From the NCBI RefSeq assembly GCF_002261265.1, contig NZ_NEVK01000003.1, forward strand, positions 310,001 through 374,000: DNA of 64,000 nucleotides. Direction: 5' to 3'. The notes beneath the pieces are model-generated. The model searched no databases. It saw only the letters and a program-made list of their open reading frames with translations, and was not told where the DNA came from. The stretch's first letter is position 1; each line of letters starts with the position of its first letter. This document shows, in pieces, positions 19,769 to 29,263 of the stretch. Both the position numbers and the translations under genes were made by a program. Source of the stretch: Bordetella genomosp. 7. Lineage in GTDB: Bacteria; Pseudomonadota; Gammaproteobacteria; Burkholderiales; Burkholderiaceae_B.

Positions 19769-21328
19769 TTATTTGGCTGCCTTCCAGGCGTTCCAGAAGT
19801 ACGGCCACGGCGCCGGCTGCACGCCCTGCAGCGAGGGCGATTTCGCGGCCAGCGAATTGAAGTCGCCCACTTTGATGAACGGCACTTCGTCAAACACCGC
19901 CTGCTGCACGTCGGCCCACAGCCTGATCCGTTCTTCCTGCGTGCGCGCCTGGTTGAAGGCATCGAGCACCTGGGCGCGGCGCGGCGTGTCCCACCAGCCG
20001 GGCGCGTCCTTGGACGGGAAATCGATCAGCGCCGGCTCGGGCAGGAACGGGCTGTGGGTGATGAAGATGTCCCACAAGGCGGGATCCTGGCGGCGTTGCG
20101 TCAGCGTGGCCCAGTCAACGACTTGCATGTCGACCTTGAAGCCGGCTGCCTTGAGGTACTCCGCCGCCACCAGCGCCATTTTGTAATGGAACTCGTATTG
20201 CTGGCTGGTCAGGATGCGGATGGTACGGTCCTGCACATTTGCCTCGTCCAGCAGCTTCTTCGCGCCTGCCGCATCGCCCTGGTTGTAGACCTTGCCGCCC
20301 AGGCTCGTGGCCCAGGGAAAGCCCTGCGGATACAGGTCGCCGTTCAGGCTGTAGAAGTCTTTGTTGCCAAAGGCCGCGTACAGCATGTCTTCTTCGTTCA
20401 GGGCGCGTTGCACGGCCTGGCGCGCGGGCAGGCTCGACATGATGCCCTGGCGGGTATTCAACACCAGGCGCGGCCAGCCGAAGGGCTTGAGCAATACCGG
20501 ATCCGAGCGGCCGTTCTTCAACTTGCCGATCGACTCCACGGACAGGGCATCCACATAGTCGTATTGCCCCGCCGCGGCGCCTTCTACGCGTGTATTGGCA
20601 TTGCTGACGGGGGCGAAACGGATCTCGTCCAGATATTGCTTGCGCGCGCCGCCGTAGCCATCGGGCTCTCCGTCCAGGGGTTGATAGCCATCGTAGCGGG
20701 CGAGCTGGATGTACTGGTCGGGCACGCGGGCCTTGAGCTGGTAGGGCCCCGTGCCGATGAACTCTTTAAGGGGCGTGGCCAGCTTTTCCTGCGGCATGAC
20801 GACTGCCGCGCTGTTGTTCATGGCCAGCAGGGCGGTCAGCGGCGCGTAGGGTTCTTTCAGCACGATGCGCACCGTGTGGGCGTCGGTTGCTTCGATGGCG
20901 CTGATGAGCTTGGCGGCCTGCTTGCCGCGCGATGCCGTTTCCGTCCAGCGCTTGAGCGACGCCACGACGTCGGCCGAATCCATGGCCGAGCCGTCATGAA
21001 AGTTGATGCCCTGGCGAAGCGCGATGGTGTAGGTCAGGCCGTCGTCGCTGATCTGCGGCAGCTTGGCCGCAAGCAGCGGCGTGGGGCTCCACTTTGCATC
21101 GAAGGTATATAGCGTTTCGAAGATGTGCTGCGTCAGTATCCCGACCAGGTCGGCCGTGCTGGCCATAGGGTCCAGCGTGGGCGGCTCGCCGATCGTCGCT
21201 ACCGTGATGGTGCCGCCCTTGGTTGGCGTGGCGGCCGTCGCCGGCAGCGTCAGCGTGGCCAGGCCGATGACGCCGGCCGCAAGCACACCGCTCAAGCCGG
21301 CGCGTTGCCGGAAGGTACAGAGTTTCAT
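19769..21328 (-). CDS. extracellular solute-binding protein, family 5 (peptide/opine type)
   Basis: A 519-residue periplasmic binding protein with a signal peptide of about 32 residues (cleavage near PATAA). Family 5 features are GGTITVATIGEPPTLDPM at the mature N-terminus, DGLTYTIALRQGINFHDGSAMDSADVVASLKRW, and a C-terminal lobe ending WPYFWNAWKAAK. It captures the substrate for the four ABC subunits encoded immediately downstream. The neighbouring D-aminoacylase and deaminase suggest N-acyl-D-amino acids or D-residue peptides as ligand, but nothing in the sequence proves this. Confidence 0.92.
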   Translation of the reverse strand: MKLCTFRQRAGLSGVLAAGVIGLATLTLPATAATPTKGGTITVATIGEPPTLDPMASTADLVGILTQHIFETLYTFDAKWSPTPLLAAKLPQISDDGLTYTIALRQGINFHDGSAMDSADVVASLKRWTETASRGKQAAKLISAIEATDAHTVRIVLKEPYAPLTALLAMNNSAAVVMPQEKLATPLKEFIGTGPYQLKARVPDQYIQLARYDGYQPLDGEPDGYGGARKQYLDEIRFAPVSNANTRVEGAAAGQYDYVDALSVESIGKLKNGRSDPVLLKPFGWPRLVLNTRQGIMSSLPARQAVQRALNEEDMLYAAFGNKDFYSLNGDLYPQGFPWATSLGGKVYNQGDAAGAKKLLDEANVQDRTIRILTSQQYEFHYKMALVAAEYLKAAGFKVDMQVVDWATLTQRRQDPALWDIFITHSPFLPEPALIDFPSKDAPGWWDTPRRAQVLDAFNQARTQEERIRLWADVQQAVFDEVPFIKVGDFNSLAAKSPSLQGVQPAPWPYFWNAWKAAK

Positions 21329-21366
21329 GGGTCTGTCTCCAGTGGGGTCAACAACATGCGGTGGCG

Positions 21367-22650
21367 TCAGAAGCAGGTCGGCGCCACGCCAGTGATCTGG
21401 TACTGCTCATCGATCAGGAGTACCTGCCGCCATTTGTCGAAAGTCAGGCAGGGATGGGAAATGTCGAATGCAATCATGTCGCCGACCCGGATGTCCTCGC
21501 CGTGCGCGACTTCGAGGAACGCATGCTGGTCCATCATGGCGGTCAGCCGCCAAGTCGGCGGGACAGGCAACGGAGCCGCGCCGCCCGGGCGGTAATGCAC
21601 CGCAGGCACCGGCAAGCCCGCGTCGAAGGCCGCGTCGCGCTTGCCCATGGCCACGATGGCACGTCCGGGCTCAGGCACCGACTGGACATAGGCCCAGACC
21701 TGCAGAGCGGGCAGCAGGCCGGGCGCCAGACGGCGCGCGACCGGGTTGTGCGCGGCAATGCGTTCGGCCGCCGTGCGATAAATGCCTACGTCGTGCGACA
21801 GATAACAGCCCGGCCGCAAGATGATGTCCAGCGGCATGCCGATATCCAGGCCCGAGAACTCTTCGGCAACCACGTCGAACCAGGCGGAACCCGCGCCCGA
21901 CAGCATGGCAGGGCCGTCTTTGCGCAACCGGCCGTGTGCGGCCAGGGCGCTCAGCGTGCGGGTCGCGCGCTGCAGGAAGGCCCGGATCGCGTCCTCTTCT
22001 TGCAGCACGCCTTCGTAGATTTCGATGCCGCACAGCGCCAGGGCCTGCGGCCAACGTTCGATTTCAGCCAACAGCGCCTGCAGTTGCGATTCATCGCGAA
22101 CACCGGTGCGGCCGCCGGGCACGCCGAGTTCTATCAGCACCGGCAGGCGCAGGCCCTGCCGGGAGAAAAAATCACCCAACTGGGCTGCGTTGGCGGCCGA
22201 GTCGAGCAGGCAAAAAAAACTGAACTCAGGGTCGCGCAGCAGCTCGGCGATCATCGCCATGTTCGCCCGCCCCACCAACTGGTTCGCCATCAGCACCGTG
22301 CGTATCCCGTGGCGATACGCCGCGCGCACCTGTGGCGCCGTGGCCAGGGTGATGCCCCACGCGCCGCCTTGGATCTGGCGCTGGAAAAGCGCGGGACTCA
22401 TGGTGGTTTTGCCGTGCGGCGCCAGCTTGACCCGGTATTCCTGCATGAACTGCTGCATCCATTGCAGGTTGTGGTTCATGCGGGCTTCGTACAGCACCGC
22501 CACCGGCAGGCTGACGTCTTCACGCAGCAGGTTCCAACCCAGCTCGCCCACCTGGTCTGCCGGCCAGCCGCCGGGAAACGCGCCCAGCCCTTTGCCGTCG
22601 GCATCCAGCGCGATCCCGGCATTCGGAGCGATGTCGGCAGTGTTTTCCAT
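21367..22650 (-). CDS. PLP-dependent amino acid deaminase / D-serine dehydratase-like (fold type III)
   Basis: A 427-residue enzyme of the alanine-racemase-like fold. Lys81 in KLAPHGKTTMSP is the expected Schiff-base lysine, and the C-terminal HPC in AFDISHPCLTFDKW is the His-x-Cys zinc site of eukaryote-type D-serine dehydratases and D-threonine aldolases. It should eliminate water or ammonia from a D-hydroxy-amino acid such as D-serine, giving a 2-oxo acid through an enamine intermediate that RidA can clear. It is the first gene of the nine-gene minus-strand operon. The start at 22650 is preferred over an in-frame ATG at 22695; the ribosome-binding site is weak in either case. Confidence 0.88.
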   Translation of the reverse strand: MENTADIAPNAGIALDADGKGLGAFPGGWPADQVGELGWNLLREDVSLPVAVLYEARMNHNLQWMQQFMQEYRVKLAPHGKTTMSPALFQRQIQGGAWGITLATAPQVRAAYRHGIRTVLMANQLVGRANMAMIAELLRDPEFSFFCLLDSAANAAQLGDFFSRQGLRLPVLIELGVPGGRTGVRDESQLQALLAEIERWPQALALCGIEIYEGVLQEEDAIRAFLQRATRTLSALAAHGRLRKDGPAMLSGAGSAWFDVVAEEFSGLDIGMPLDIILRPGCYLSHDVGIYRTAAERIAAHNPVARRLAPGLLPALQVWAYVQSVPEPGRAIVAMGKRDAAFDAGLPVPAVHYRPGGAAPLPVPPTWRLTAMMDQHAFLEVAHGEDIRVGDMIAFDISHPCLTFDKWRQVLLIDEQYQITGVAPTCF

Positions 22651-22703
22651 GACCCGGTCTCTGTGAAAAAAATTACCGTCAAATCGACGATGCACGATTA
22701 TTA

Positions 22704-22718
22704 TGAAAATAATTTACA
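22704..22718. promoter_or_regulatory. candidate RpiR operator at the D-amino acid operon promoter
   Basis: TGAAAAT-A-ATTTACA is a 15-bp near-palindrome with one mismatch, in an unusually AT-rich patch 54 bases before the deaminase start. RpiR-family operators are commonly short TGAAA/TGTAA-type palindromes, so the RpiR protein of this operon may bind here. A CATAAT -10-like sequence for the minus strand overlaps it. The assignment is an inference. Confidence 0.4.
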
Positions 22719-22864
22719 AAGGCAGTTGGGGCTAACCCGTAGGGCGAGGTAGGGAAGAGGGGGGCGGAAGTCGGCGCGCCAACATGGTGTAATGGGTGCT
22801 TTGTTGCACCGCGCAGGCCGAGCGGGTCGCGTCACCACCGCATGGCCGGTTGTATATCCACCGC

Positions 22865-24205
22865 ATGAGTCCAGATCTCTTCGCCGCCGATCCCGCGCAC
22901 CGGCCCTATGTTCCGCTGGCCGAGCGCTTGCGCCCCCGCACCCTGGCCGATGTTGTGGGCCAGTCACACCTGTTGGGCCCCGACAAGCCGCTGCGCGTGG
23001 CGTTCGAGTCGGGGCGGCCGCACTCCATGATCTTCTGGGGCCCCCCTGGCGTGGGCAAGACCACCCTGGCAAGGCTGATGGCCGATGGGTTCGACGCGCA
23101 GTTCATCGCCATTTCTGCTGTGCTTGGCGGTGTCAAAGACATACGTGATGCCGTGGCCACCGCCCAGGTGGCGCAAGGCCAGGGCCGCCGCACCATTCTG
23201 TTTGTCGACGAGGTGCACCGCTTCAACAAGTCGCAGCAGGACGCATTTCTTCCTTATGTCGAAAGCGGCTTGTTCACCTTCATTGGCGCCACCACCGAAA
23301 ACCCCTCGTTCGAGGTCAACTCGGCGTTGCTGTCGCGGGCGCGCGTCTATGTATTGCAGTCGCTCAGCGCCGACGAACTGCAGCAACTGGTGGGTCGCGC
23401 GGTACATGCCCTGAACGAAGGACGCGACGACGCTGCGCCCGTCAGTTTCACCGACGATGCCCGCGAGCAACTGGCGGCATGGGCCGACGGCGATGCCCGC
23501 CGGCTGATCAGCGCGGTCGAAGTGGTAGCCGAATCCGCGCAGGCCGCCGGCCGCGACGTCGTCGACGCCGGCTGGCTCGAGACCTCGCTGTCGCAGAACC
23601 TGCGCCGCTTCGACAAGGGCGGCGATGCGTTCTATGACCAGATCAGCGCCCTGCACAAGGCGGTGCGCGGGTCCGACCCGGACGCGGCGCTGTATTGGTT
23701 CGCGCGCATGCTCGATGGCGGCGCCGACCCCAAGTACATGGCGCGCCGCCTGGTGCGCATGGCGATCGAAGACATCGGCCTGGCCGACCCGCGCGCCACT
23801 GAACTGGCCATCCATGGCGCCGACATCTACGAGCGCCTGGGGTCGCCCGAAGGCGAGCTGGCGCTGGCACAGGCTGTGGTTTACATGGCGTGCGCCGCCA
23901 AGTCCAATGCTGTATATAACGCCTACAATTCAGCCCGCAAGTTTGCCGCTGAACACGGCAGCGCGCCCGTGCCCCTGCATTTGCGCAACGCGCCCACCAA
24001 GTTGATGAAACAATTGGGCCATGGCCGCGCGTATCGATACGCCCACGACGAGCCGCATGGCTACGCAGCCGCCGAGCAGTATTTTCCCGATGGCATCAAG
24101 GCCACGTTCTATCGGCCTACCGATCGCGGACTGGAGGCTAAAATCCAGCAAAAGCTGGCGTTCCTGCGCGAACTCGATGCCCAGGAACGGGCGCGGAAAC
24201 GATAG
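22865..24205 (+). CDS. rarA: replication-associated recombination protein A (MgsA/RarA ATPase)
   Basis: A 446-residue AAA+ protein of the RarA/MgsA/WRNIP1 family. It has the N-terminal PLAERLRPRTLADVVGQSHLL, Walker A GPPGVGKTT near residue 58, Walker B LFVDEVHRFNKSQQD near 111, sensor FIGATTENPSFEVNSALLSR and the C-terminal tetramerisation domain with KSNAVYNAYNSA. It acts at stalled forks, displacing or loading SSB and DNA. The start at 22865 is chosen because the 23 residues upstream in the open frame are unlike the family. In relatives it directly follows lolA; here the D-amino acid island separates them. serS follows by 42 bases. Confidence 0.95.
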   Translation: MSPDLFAADPAHRPYVPLAERLRPRTLADVVGQSHLLGPDKPLRVAFESGRPHSMIFWGPPGVGKTTLARLMADGFDAQFIAISAVLGGVKDIRDAVATAQVAQGQGRRTILFVDEVHRFNKSQQDAFLPYVESGLFTFIGATTENPSFEVNSALLSRARVYVLQSLSADELQQLVGRAVHALNEGRDDAAPVSFTDDAREQLAAWADGDARRLISAVEVVAESAQAAGRDVVDAGWLETSLSQNLRRFDKGGDAFYDQISALHKAVRGSDPDAALYWFARMLDGGADPKYMARRLVRMAIEDIGLADPRATELAIHGADIYERLGSPEGELALAQAVVYMACAAKSNAVYNAYNSARKFAAEHGSAPVPLHLRNAPTKLMKQLGHGRAYRYAHDEPHGYAAAEQYFPDGIKATFYRPTDRGLEAKIQQKLAFLRELDAQERARKR

Positions 24206-25594
<1,389 letters not shown>

Positions 25595-25615
25595 CACTCC
25601 GGCAGCCCGCCTTCC

Positions 25616-25640
25616 AACGGAGCCGCGTGGCTCCGTTTTT
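25616..25640 (+). terminator. Rho-independent terminator of rarA-serS
   Basis: ACGGAGCC (25617-25624) pairs with GGCTCCGT (25629-25636) around a GCGT loop, followed by a short T run. It lies 22 bases after the serS stop. Confidence 0.85.
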
Positions 25641-25834
25641 ATTTGGGGGACTGATGGTGGATTGCTGGCCCGCGCCGTTGTAATGTTGCGGTCTTGTTAA
25701 CAAATTATGCTGGCGTCAATCCTTGGTCTTTGATGTCAGCAAATGTACGTGACTAAAAAAGGGCCGCATCTTTAGGGCACAATATGCGCCGATGCGTGTA
25801 CCGGATGTTCGTCAATGATGGGGAGATGATTGAC

Positions 25835-26083
25835 ATGAGTTCAAGGATGATCGGTGATTTTCGTGTCCGATGTGATGTCGTGGAAGACGGCTCGCAGGGC
25901 TACCAGGTGCTAATCTGGACGCGCCGCGTTGGCGGCAACGCCCCCGAAAAGAGCTGGACGATACCCGGCCAGCAGCCGTTCGCAACCCGTTCCGAAGCCG
26001 AGCAGCATTGCCTGCAGGTGTTCGAGGGCATTAATGGAGTGCGTTTCAATGGTGAACCTGAATTTGCTCACACGTCCGCATAA
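25835..26083 (+). CDS. small hypothetical protein
   Basis: An 82-residue soluble protein that I do not recognise. Visible are a basic N-terminus (MSSRMIGDFRVRCDVV), a central VLIWTRRVGGNAPEKSW stretch and a Glu/Ala-rich helix (RSEAEQHCLQVFEGI). There is no signal peptide or membrane segment. The start at 25835 follows GGGGAG with a spacing of nine bases; in-frame ATGs at 25784, 25805 and 25826 would lengthen it by up to 17 residues. It stands alone, about 240 bases after serS, and a terminator lies about 140 bases downstream. Codon use resembles the neighbours, so it is probably a real lineage-restricted gene. Confidence 0.65.
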   Translation: MSSRMIGDFRVRCDVVEDGSQGYQVLIWTRRVGGNAPEKSWTIPGQQPFATRSEAEQHCLQVFEGINGVRFNGEPEFAHTSA

Positions 26084-26226
26084 CGGTTGGTGGCGGGCGC
26101 CCAGCAGTCCGCGGCGCAGGCCCGATTCCGTGCCGGCCGCCGCTCGGCCGGAAAAACCCGGCGTGTGCCGGTAAACCGGCTTGCGCCACCCGCCGCATCC
26201 GGCGAAACGGCGCGGTGGGATGCAAG

Positions 26227-26252
26227 AAGGGCGGCATAAAGCCGCCCTTTTT
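26227..26252 (+). terminator. Rho-independent terminator
   Basis: AAGGGCGGC (26227-26235) and GCCGCCCTT (26241-26249) form a 9-bp stem with an ATAAA loop and a T run to 26252. It is oriented to end plus-strand transcripts from the small gene at 25835. It also lies about 25 bases past the stop of the convergent His-rich protein gene and may stop that transcript less well. Confidence 0.85.
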
Positions 26253-26276
26253 CATTGATATCGATACGGCGCCCGG

Positions 26277-26588
26277 TCAGCGCTTGTGGTGGTGATGATG
26301 ATGGCCCTTGTGGCTGTGCTTCCAGTGTTTCTTGTGCTTGTGGTGGCCCTTGTGTCCGCCGTAGTAAACCGGCACAGGGTGCACGTACCGGGGGCGATAC
26401 ACCGGAACGGGGTGGTAGTGCACAGGGGGCGGGGGCGCCACATATACCGGCTGTGGAGCCACATACACCGGTGCGCCGTACACAACACCCGGAATACCGA
26501 TCGACACACCGATGTCTACACGGGCCATCGCCGCGCTTGCCATCAGCAGCCCAGCGGCGCCGACTCCCGCTATAAACCACTTCTTCAT
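26277..26588 (-). CDS. secreted His/Pro-rich protein (PXPV-like repeats)
   Basis: A 103-residue protein with a signal peptide (about residues 1-22, cleavage after AMA). The mature part has tandem Pro-Val-Tyr units (APVYVAPQPVYVAPPPPV, then HPVPVYRPRYVHPVPVYYGG) and ends in a cluster of Lys and some 15 His residues. Such low-complexity exported proteins are known in Burkholderiales as PXPV-repeat proteins. The His tail may bind metal ions or polyanions in the envelope. No neighbour hints at its role. The start is clear because the signal peptide begins at the ATG at 26588. Confidence 0.8.
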   Translation of the reverse strand: MKKWFIAGVGAAGLLMASAAMARVDIGVSIGIPGVVYGAPVYVAPQPVYVAPPPPVHYHPVPVYRPRYVHPVPVYYGGHKGHHKHKKHWKHSHKGHHHHHHKR

Positions 26589-26929
26589 GGGTACCTGCCC
26601 TTGCTGCGCAAGCAGCCGAGTTGAATGACGGTCTCATTGTCGGCCATAGTCTTGCAACATTCATGAACAGGACGGCTGCAATGGCGACAAACCGCAACAC
26701 CCGCCCGCGCGGCGCATCCGCCCATTGCTGTGTTGCAGCATTCATGCGGCCCAGAGGGCAATGCCAGGCTTGAAATCAGCTGAAATTAGCGCCCGCCGTC
26801 GGCGGCGGGCCCGCCAGGTTACATCTGCTCACCAAGGGGCGTGCCAGGCTTGCTGCAAGAACCAGGTTCGGTGTTGCGGGGCCGCCGCATCCGGGACTTC
26901 ATGAGGGACTTTGTCGATATACTGCCTTC
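26589..26929. other. gene-free stretch between the His-rich gene and a small gene
   Basis: No convincing gene is visible in these 341 bases. They must hold the promoter of the minus-strand His-rich gene. Near the right end there is a GC-rich perfect inverted repeat (GCCCGCCG/CGGCGGGC around 26792-26811) without a T run. Confidence 0.6.
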
Positions 26930-27130
26930 ATGCAAAACGAAATCCATGATCTCAAGCCGGGCTATTACTGGTACACCATGGCGAACGACCCGCTGGCCGT
27001 CATACATATCCATGACGACGGAGGCGCGAGCCTGATGGGCACCGATTTCCGCCTGGACGCCCAGGGTGTGGCGCAGATGATTCAACAAGGCGAGCGCTTC
27101 TTCTGGATCGAGCCGCCGGCCGTGCCGTAA
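26930..27130 (+). CDS. small hypothetical protein
   Basis: A 66-residue protein, soluble by eye, that I do not recognise. It is rich in aromatic residues at both ends (KPGYYWYTM and RFFWIEPP), with a central HIHDDGGASLMGTDFRLDAQGVAQMI that looks like two strands and a helix. There is no strong Shine-Dalgarno sequence before the ATG. It lies 34 bases before the convergent marC stop. Amino-acid composition and frame use look coding, but a short gene with a poor start signal could be wrong. Confidence 0.55.
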   Translation: MQNEIHDLKPGYYWYTMANDPLAVIHIHDDGGASLMGTDFRLDAQGVAQMIQQGERFFWIEPPAVP

Positions 27131-27164
27131 GCTGCGCGGTCGTCAGCCGCGTCGCCGCGGCTTT

Positions 27165-27872
27165 TCAACCCAGGGGTGTTCTGCCCACCAGTTCGAAAAT
27201 GCCATCGATGACGAACTGCACGCCCAGGCAAACCAGCAAGAACCCCATCACGCGCGCCACGGCATCGATGCCGGATTCACCCAGCACATGCACCACGCGT
27301 TCGGCGCTGCGCAGGCAAATCCAGAACAACAGCGCCAACAATATCGCCACAGTGATCGCGGCCAGGTGGTGCAGAAACAGCATGCCGTCGCCATGGCTGC
27401 GCAGCGTCGAGGTGCCGCTGATGATCAGTGCGATCGTGCCCGGGCCTGCGGTGCCGGGCATTGCAAGCGGAATAAAGGCGATATCGCGCGGCTTGGGGCG
27501 TATGGGGCCGCGCGGCGTCTGTACTTGCAGATCGGGTTCGCTGGGCGCCATGTCCAGCTGCACGGCGGTTTCGCTCGGAGTCGTAGCGGGAAACAGCATG
27601 CCAAAGCCCAGGTAGGCCACGATAAGCCCGCCGGCGATGCGCAGGCCGGGTATCGAAATGCCCAGCCCGGACATGATGGCGTTGCCGGCGTAGAAGCACA
27701 CCAGCAGGATGGCGGCCACGTAGAGGGTGGCGCGGTCGATCTGACGATTGCGTTCTTCGGTGGTGTAGCCCTGGCTCAGCGCCAGCAGCAAAGTGGCGCT
27801 GGCCAGCGGGTTGGCCACGGGCAGCAGGGCCACCAGGCCCAGCCCGACGTACTTGAGATATTCGAGTAACAA
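27165..27872 (-). CDS. MarC family inner-membrane protein
   Basis: A 235-residue protein with six hydrophobic segments in two groups of three, separated by a hydrophilic loop at about residues 105-130. Conserved features are LLPVANPLASATLLLALSQGY at the first helix and the IPLAMPGTAGPGTIALII motif opening the second half, both typical of MarC/YchE proteins. The family was once linked to antibiotic resistance, but that link has been withdrawn and its substrate is unknown. It appears monocistronic, divergent from chrA across about 140 bases. Confidence 0.92.
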   Translation of the reverse strand: MLLEYLKYVGLGLVALLPVANPLASATLLLALSQGYTTEERNRQIDRATLYVAAILLVCFYAGNAIMSGLGISIPGLRIAGGLIVAYLGFGMLFPATTPSETAVQLDMAPSEPDLQVQTPRGPIRPKPRDIAFIPLAMPGTAGPGTIALIISGTSTLRSHGDGMLFLHHLAAITVAILLALLFWICLRSAERVVHVLGESGIDAVARVMGFLLVCLGVQFVIDGIFELVGRTPLG

Positions 27873-28014
27873 GCGGACTCCTGGCGTAAAGACGGCGGCC
27901 GATGCGGCCGGGCGGGGCGCATGCGGTCATCGTATCACCTGGTGTGCCCGCCGACATGCGGCGGTCATGTCAGTTCGGTTAGCATGGCGGCGTTCCGGCC
28001 AATCCACGATATCT

Positions 28015-29220
28015 ATGTCCGCCACCGCAATGCGCGACTCCGCCTGGGCGGTGTTCCTGGTTTTTCTGCGCCTGGGCCTTACGTCATTCGGCGGGCCGGT
28101 GGCCCACCTGGGTTATTTCCATGCCGAATTCGTGGCGCGCCGGCGCTGGCTGGGCGAAAGCGCCTATGCGGACCTCGTGGCGCTATGCCAGTTCCTGCCC
28201 GGGCCGGCCAGCAGCCAGGTAGGCATGGCCCTGGGCCTGTCACGCGCCGGATACCGCGGCGCGCTGGCCGCCTGGGCCGGATTCACCTTGCCTTCAGCCG
28301 TACTGCTGGTGTTGTTTGCCCTGGGAGTCTCGCATTTGGGGCAGGCCCTGCCGCCGGGCCTGCTGCACGGGTTGAAAGTGGCCGCAGTCGCCGTCGTGGC
28401 GCAGGCCGTATGGAACATGGCCCGCTCGCTCTGCACCACGGGGCGCACCATCGGCATCATGGTCGCGGCAGCCTGGGCGGCCACGCTGCTGCCGTACGCC
28501 TGGGTCCAGGTGGCCATACTGGCGGTCGCGGGCCTGGTCGGCCGCCTGTGGCTGGCCCCGTCCGGCCCGCCTGGCACACAGGCACTGCCTGTCCCCATCG
28601 GGCGTCGCGCCGGCGCCGGGTGGCTGCTTGTATTCGCTGTCTTGCTCGTCGGCCTGCCGATGGCGGCAGCATTGCATCCGGACCATGTGCTGGCGCTTGC
28701 CGATGCCTTCTATCGCGCAGGATCGCTGGTATTCGGCGGCGGGCACGTCGTGCTGCCATTGCTGCAGGCGGAAGTTGTGCCGCCCGGCTGGGTGGATAAC
28801 GACGTGTTCCTGGCCGGCTACGGCGCCGCCCAGGCCGTGCCGGGGCCGCTATTCACGTTCGCCGCGTTTATCGGCGCTTCGCTGCCGGGCCAGCCGTCGG
28901 GCTGGGCGGGCGCCGCGCTGTGCCTGGCGGCTATTTTTCTTCCGTCGTTCCTGCTGGTGGCCGGAGCCCTGCCGTACTGGGAACGCGTGCGGCATGGCGC
29001 CGGCGTGCGCGCCGCGCTGGCGGGAATCAATGCGGCGGTGGTGGGTCTGTTGGCGGCAGCGCTGTACCACCCCGTATGGACCAGCGCGATACTGCGCCCG
29101 ACGGATTATGTCCTGGCCCTGCTGGCCGTGATGGCATTGGCGGCATGGCGGTTGCCGGCGTGGTTGGTAGTTGCCGGATGCGCCGTGCTGGGTGCGCTTT
29201 CGGCCGCCTGGCTTCCCTAG
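28015..29220 (+). CDS. chrA: chromate efflux transporter ChrA
   Basis: A 401-residue inner-membrane protein made of two homologous halves, the normal long-chain ChrA architecture. The first half carries FLRLGLTSFGGPVAHLGYFH and QFLPGPASSQVGMALG; the second repeats the pattern with AGSLVFGGGHVVLPLLQAEVV and AVPGPLFTFAAFIG. It is predicted to export chromate using the proton gradient. The start at 28015 fits the family N-terminus; an in-frame ATG at 27967 would add a basic stretch of 16 residues. No chromate regulator (chrB) is adjacent. Confidence 0.93.
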   Translation: MSATAMRDSAWAVFLVFLRLGLTSFGGPVAHLGYFHAEFVARRRWLGESAYADLVALCQFLPGPASSQVGMALGLSRAGYRGALAAWAGFTLPSAVLLVLFALGVSHLGQALPPGLLHGLKVAAVAVVAQAVWNMARSLCTTGRTIGIMVAAAWAATLLPYAWVQVAILAVAGLVGRLWLAPSGPPGTQALPVPIGRRAGAGWLLVFAVLLVGLPMAAALHPDHVLALADAFYRAGSLVFGGGHVVLPLLQAEVVPPGWVDNDVFLAGYGAAQAVPGPLFTFAAFIGASLPGQPSGWAGAALCLAAIFLPSFLLVAGALPYWERVRHGAGVRAALAGINAAVVGLLAAALYHPVWTSAILRPTDYVLALLAVMALAAWRLPAWLVVAGCAVLGALSAAWLP

Positions 29221-29263
29221 GCGCTCGCCGGCGTTGGGTCGGCGCCGCTGGCCCGAACCTCGG

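Noticed and set aside
16801-21112. Two long plus-strand frames opposite the ABC transporter genes
   Set aside because: All of the span is explained by five ABC genes with intact motifs; the plus-strand products are low-complexity.
12149-22650. The D-amino acid region as a transposon or genomic island with ends
   Set aside because: No transposase, integrase or direct repeats were seen at its borders; an insertion relative to relatives is inferred only from gene order.
26068-26745. 225-codon minus-strand frame over the His-rich gene
   Set aside because: The other minus-strand frame at 26277-26588 has a signal peptide and coherent repeats; this one has neither.
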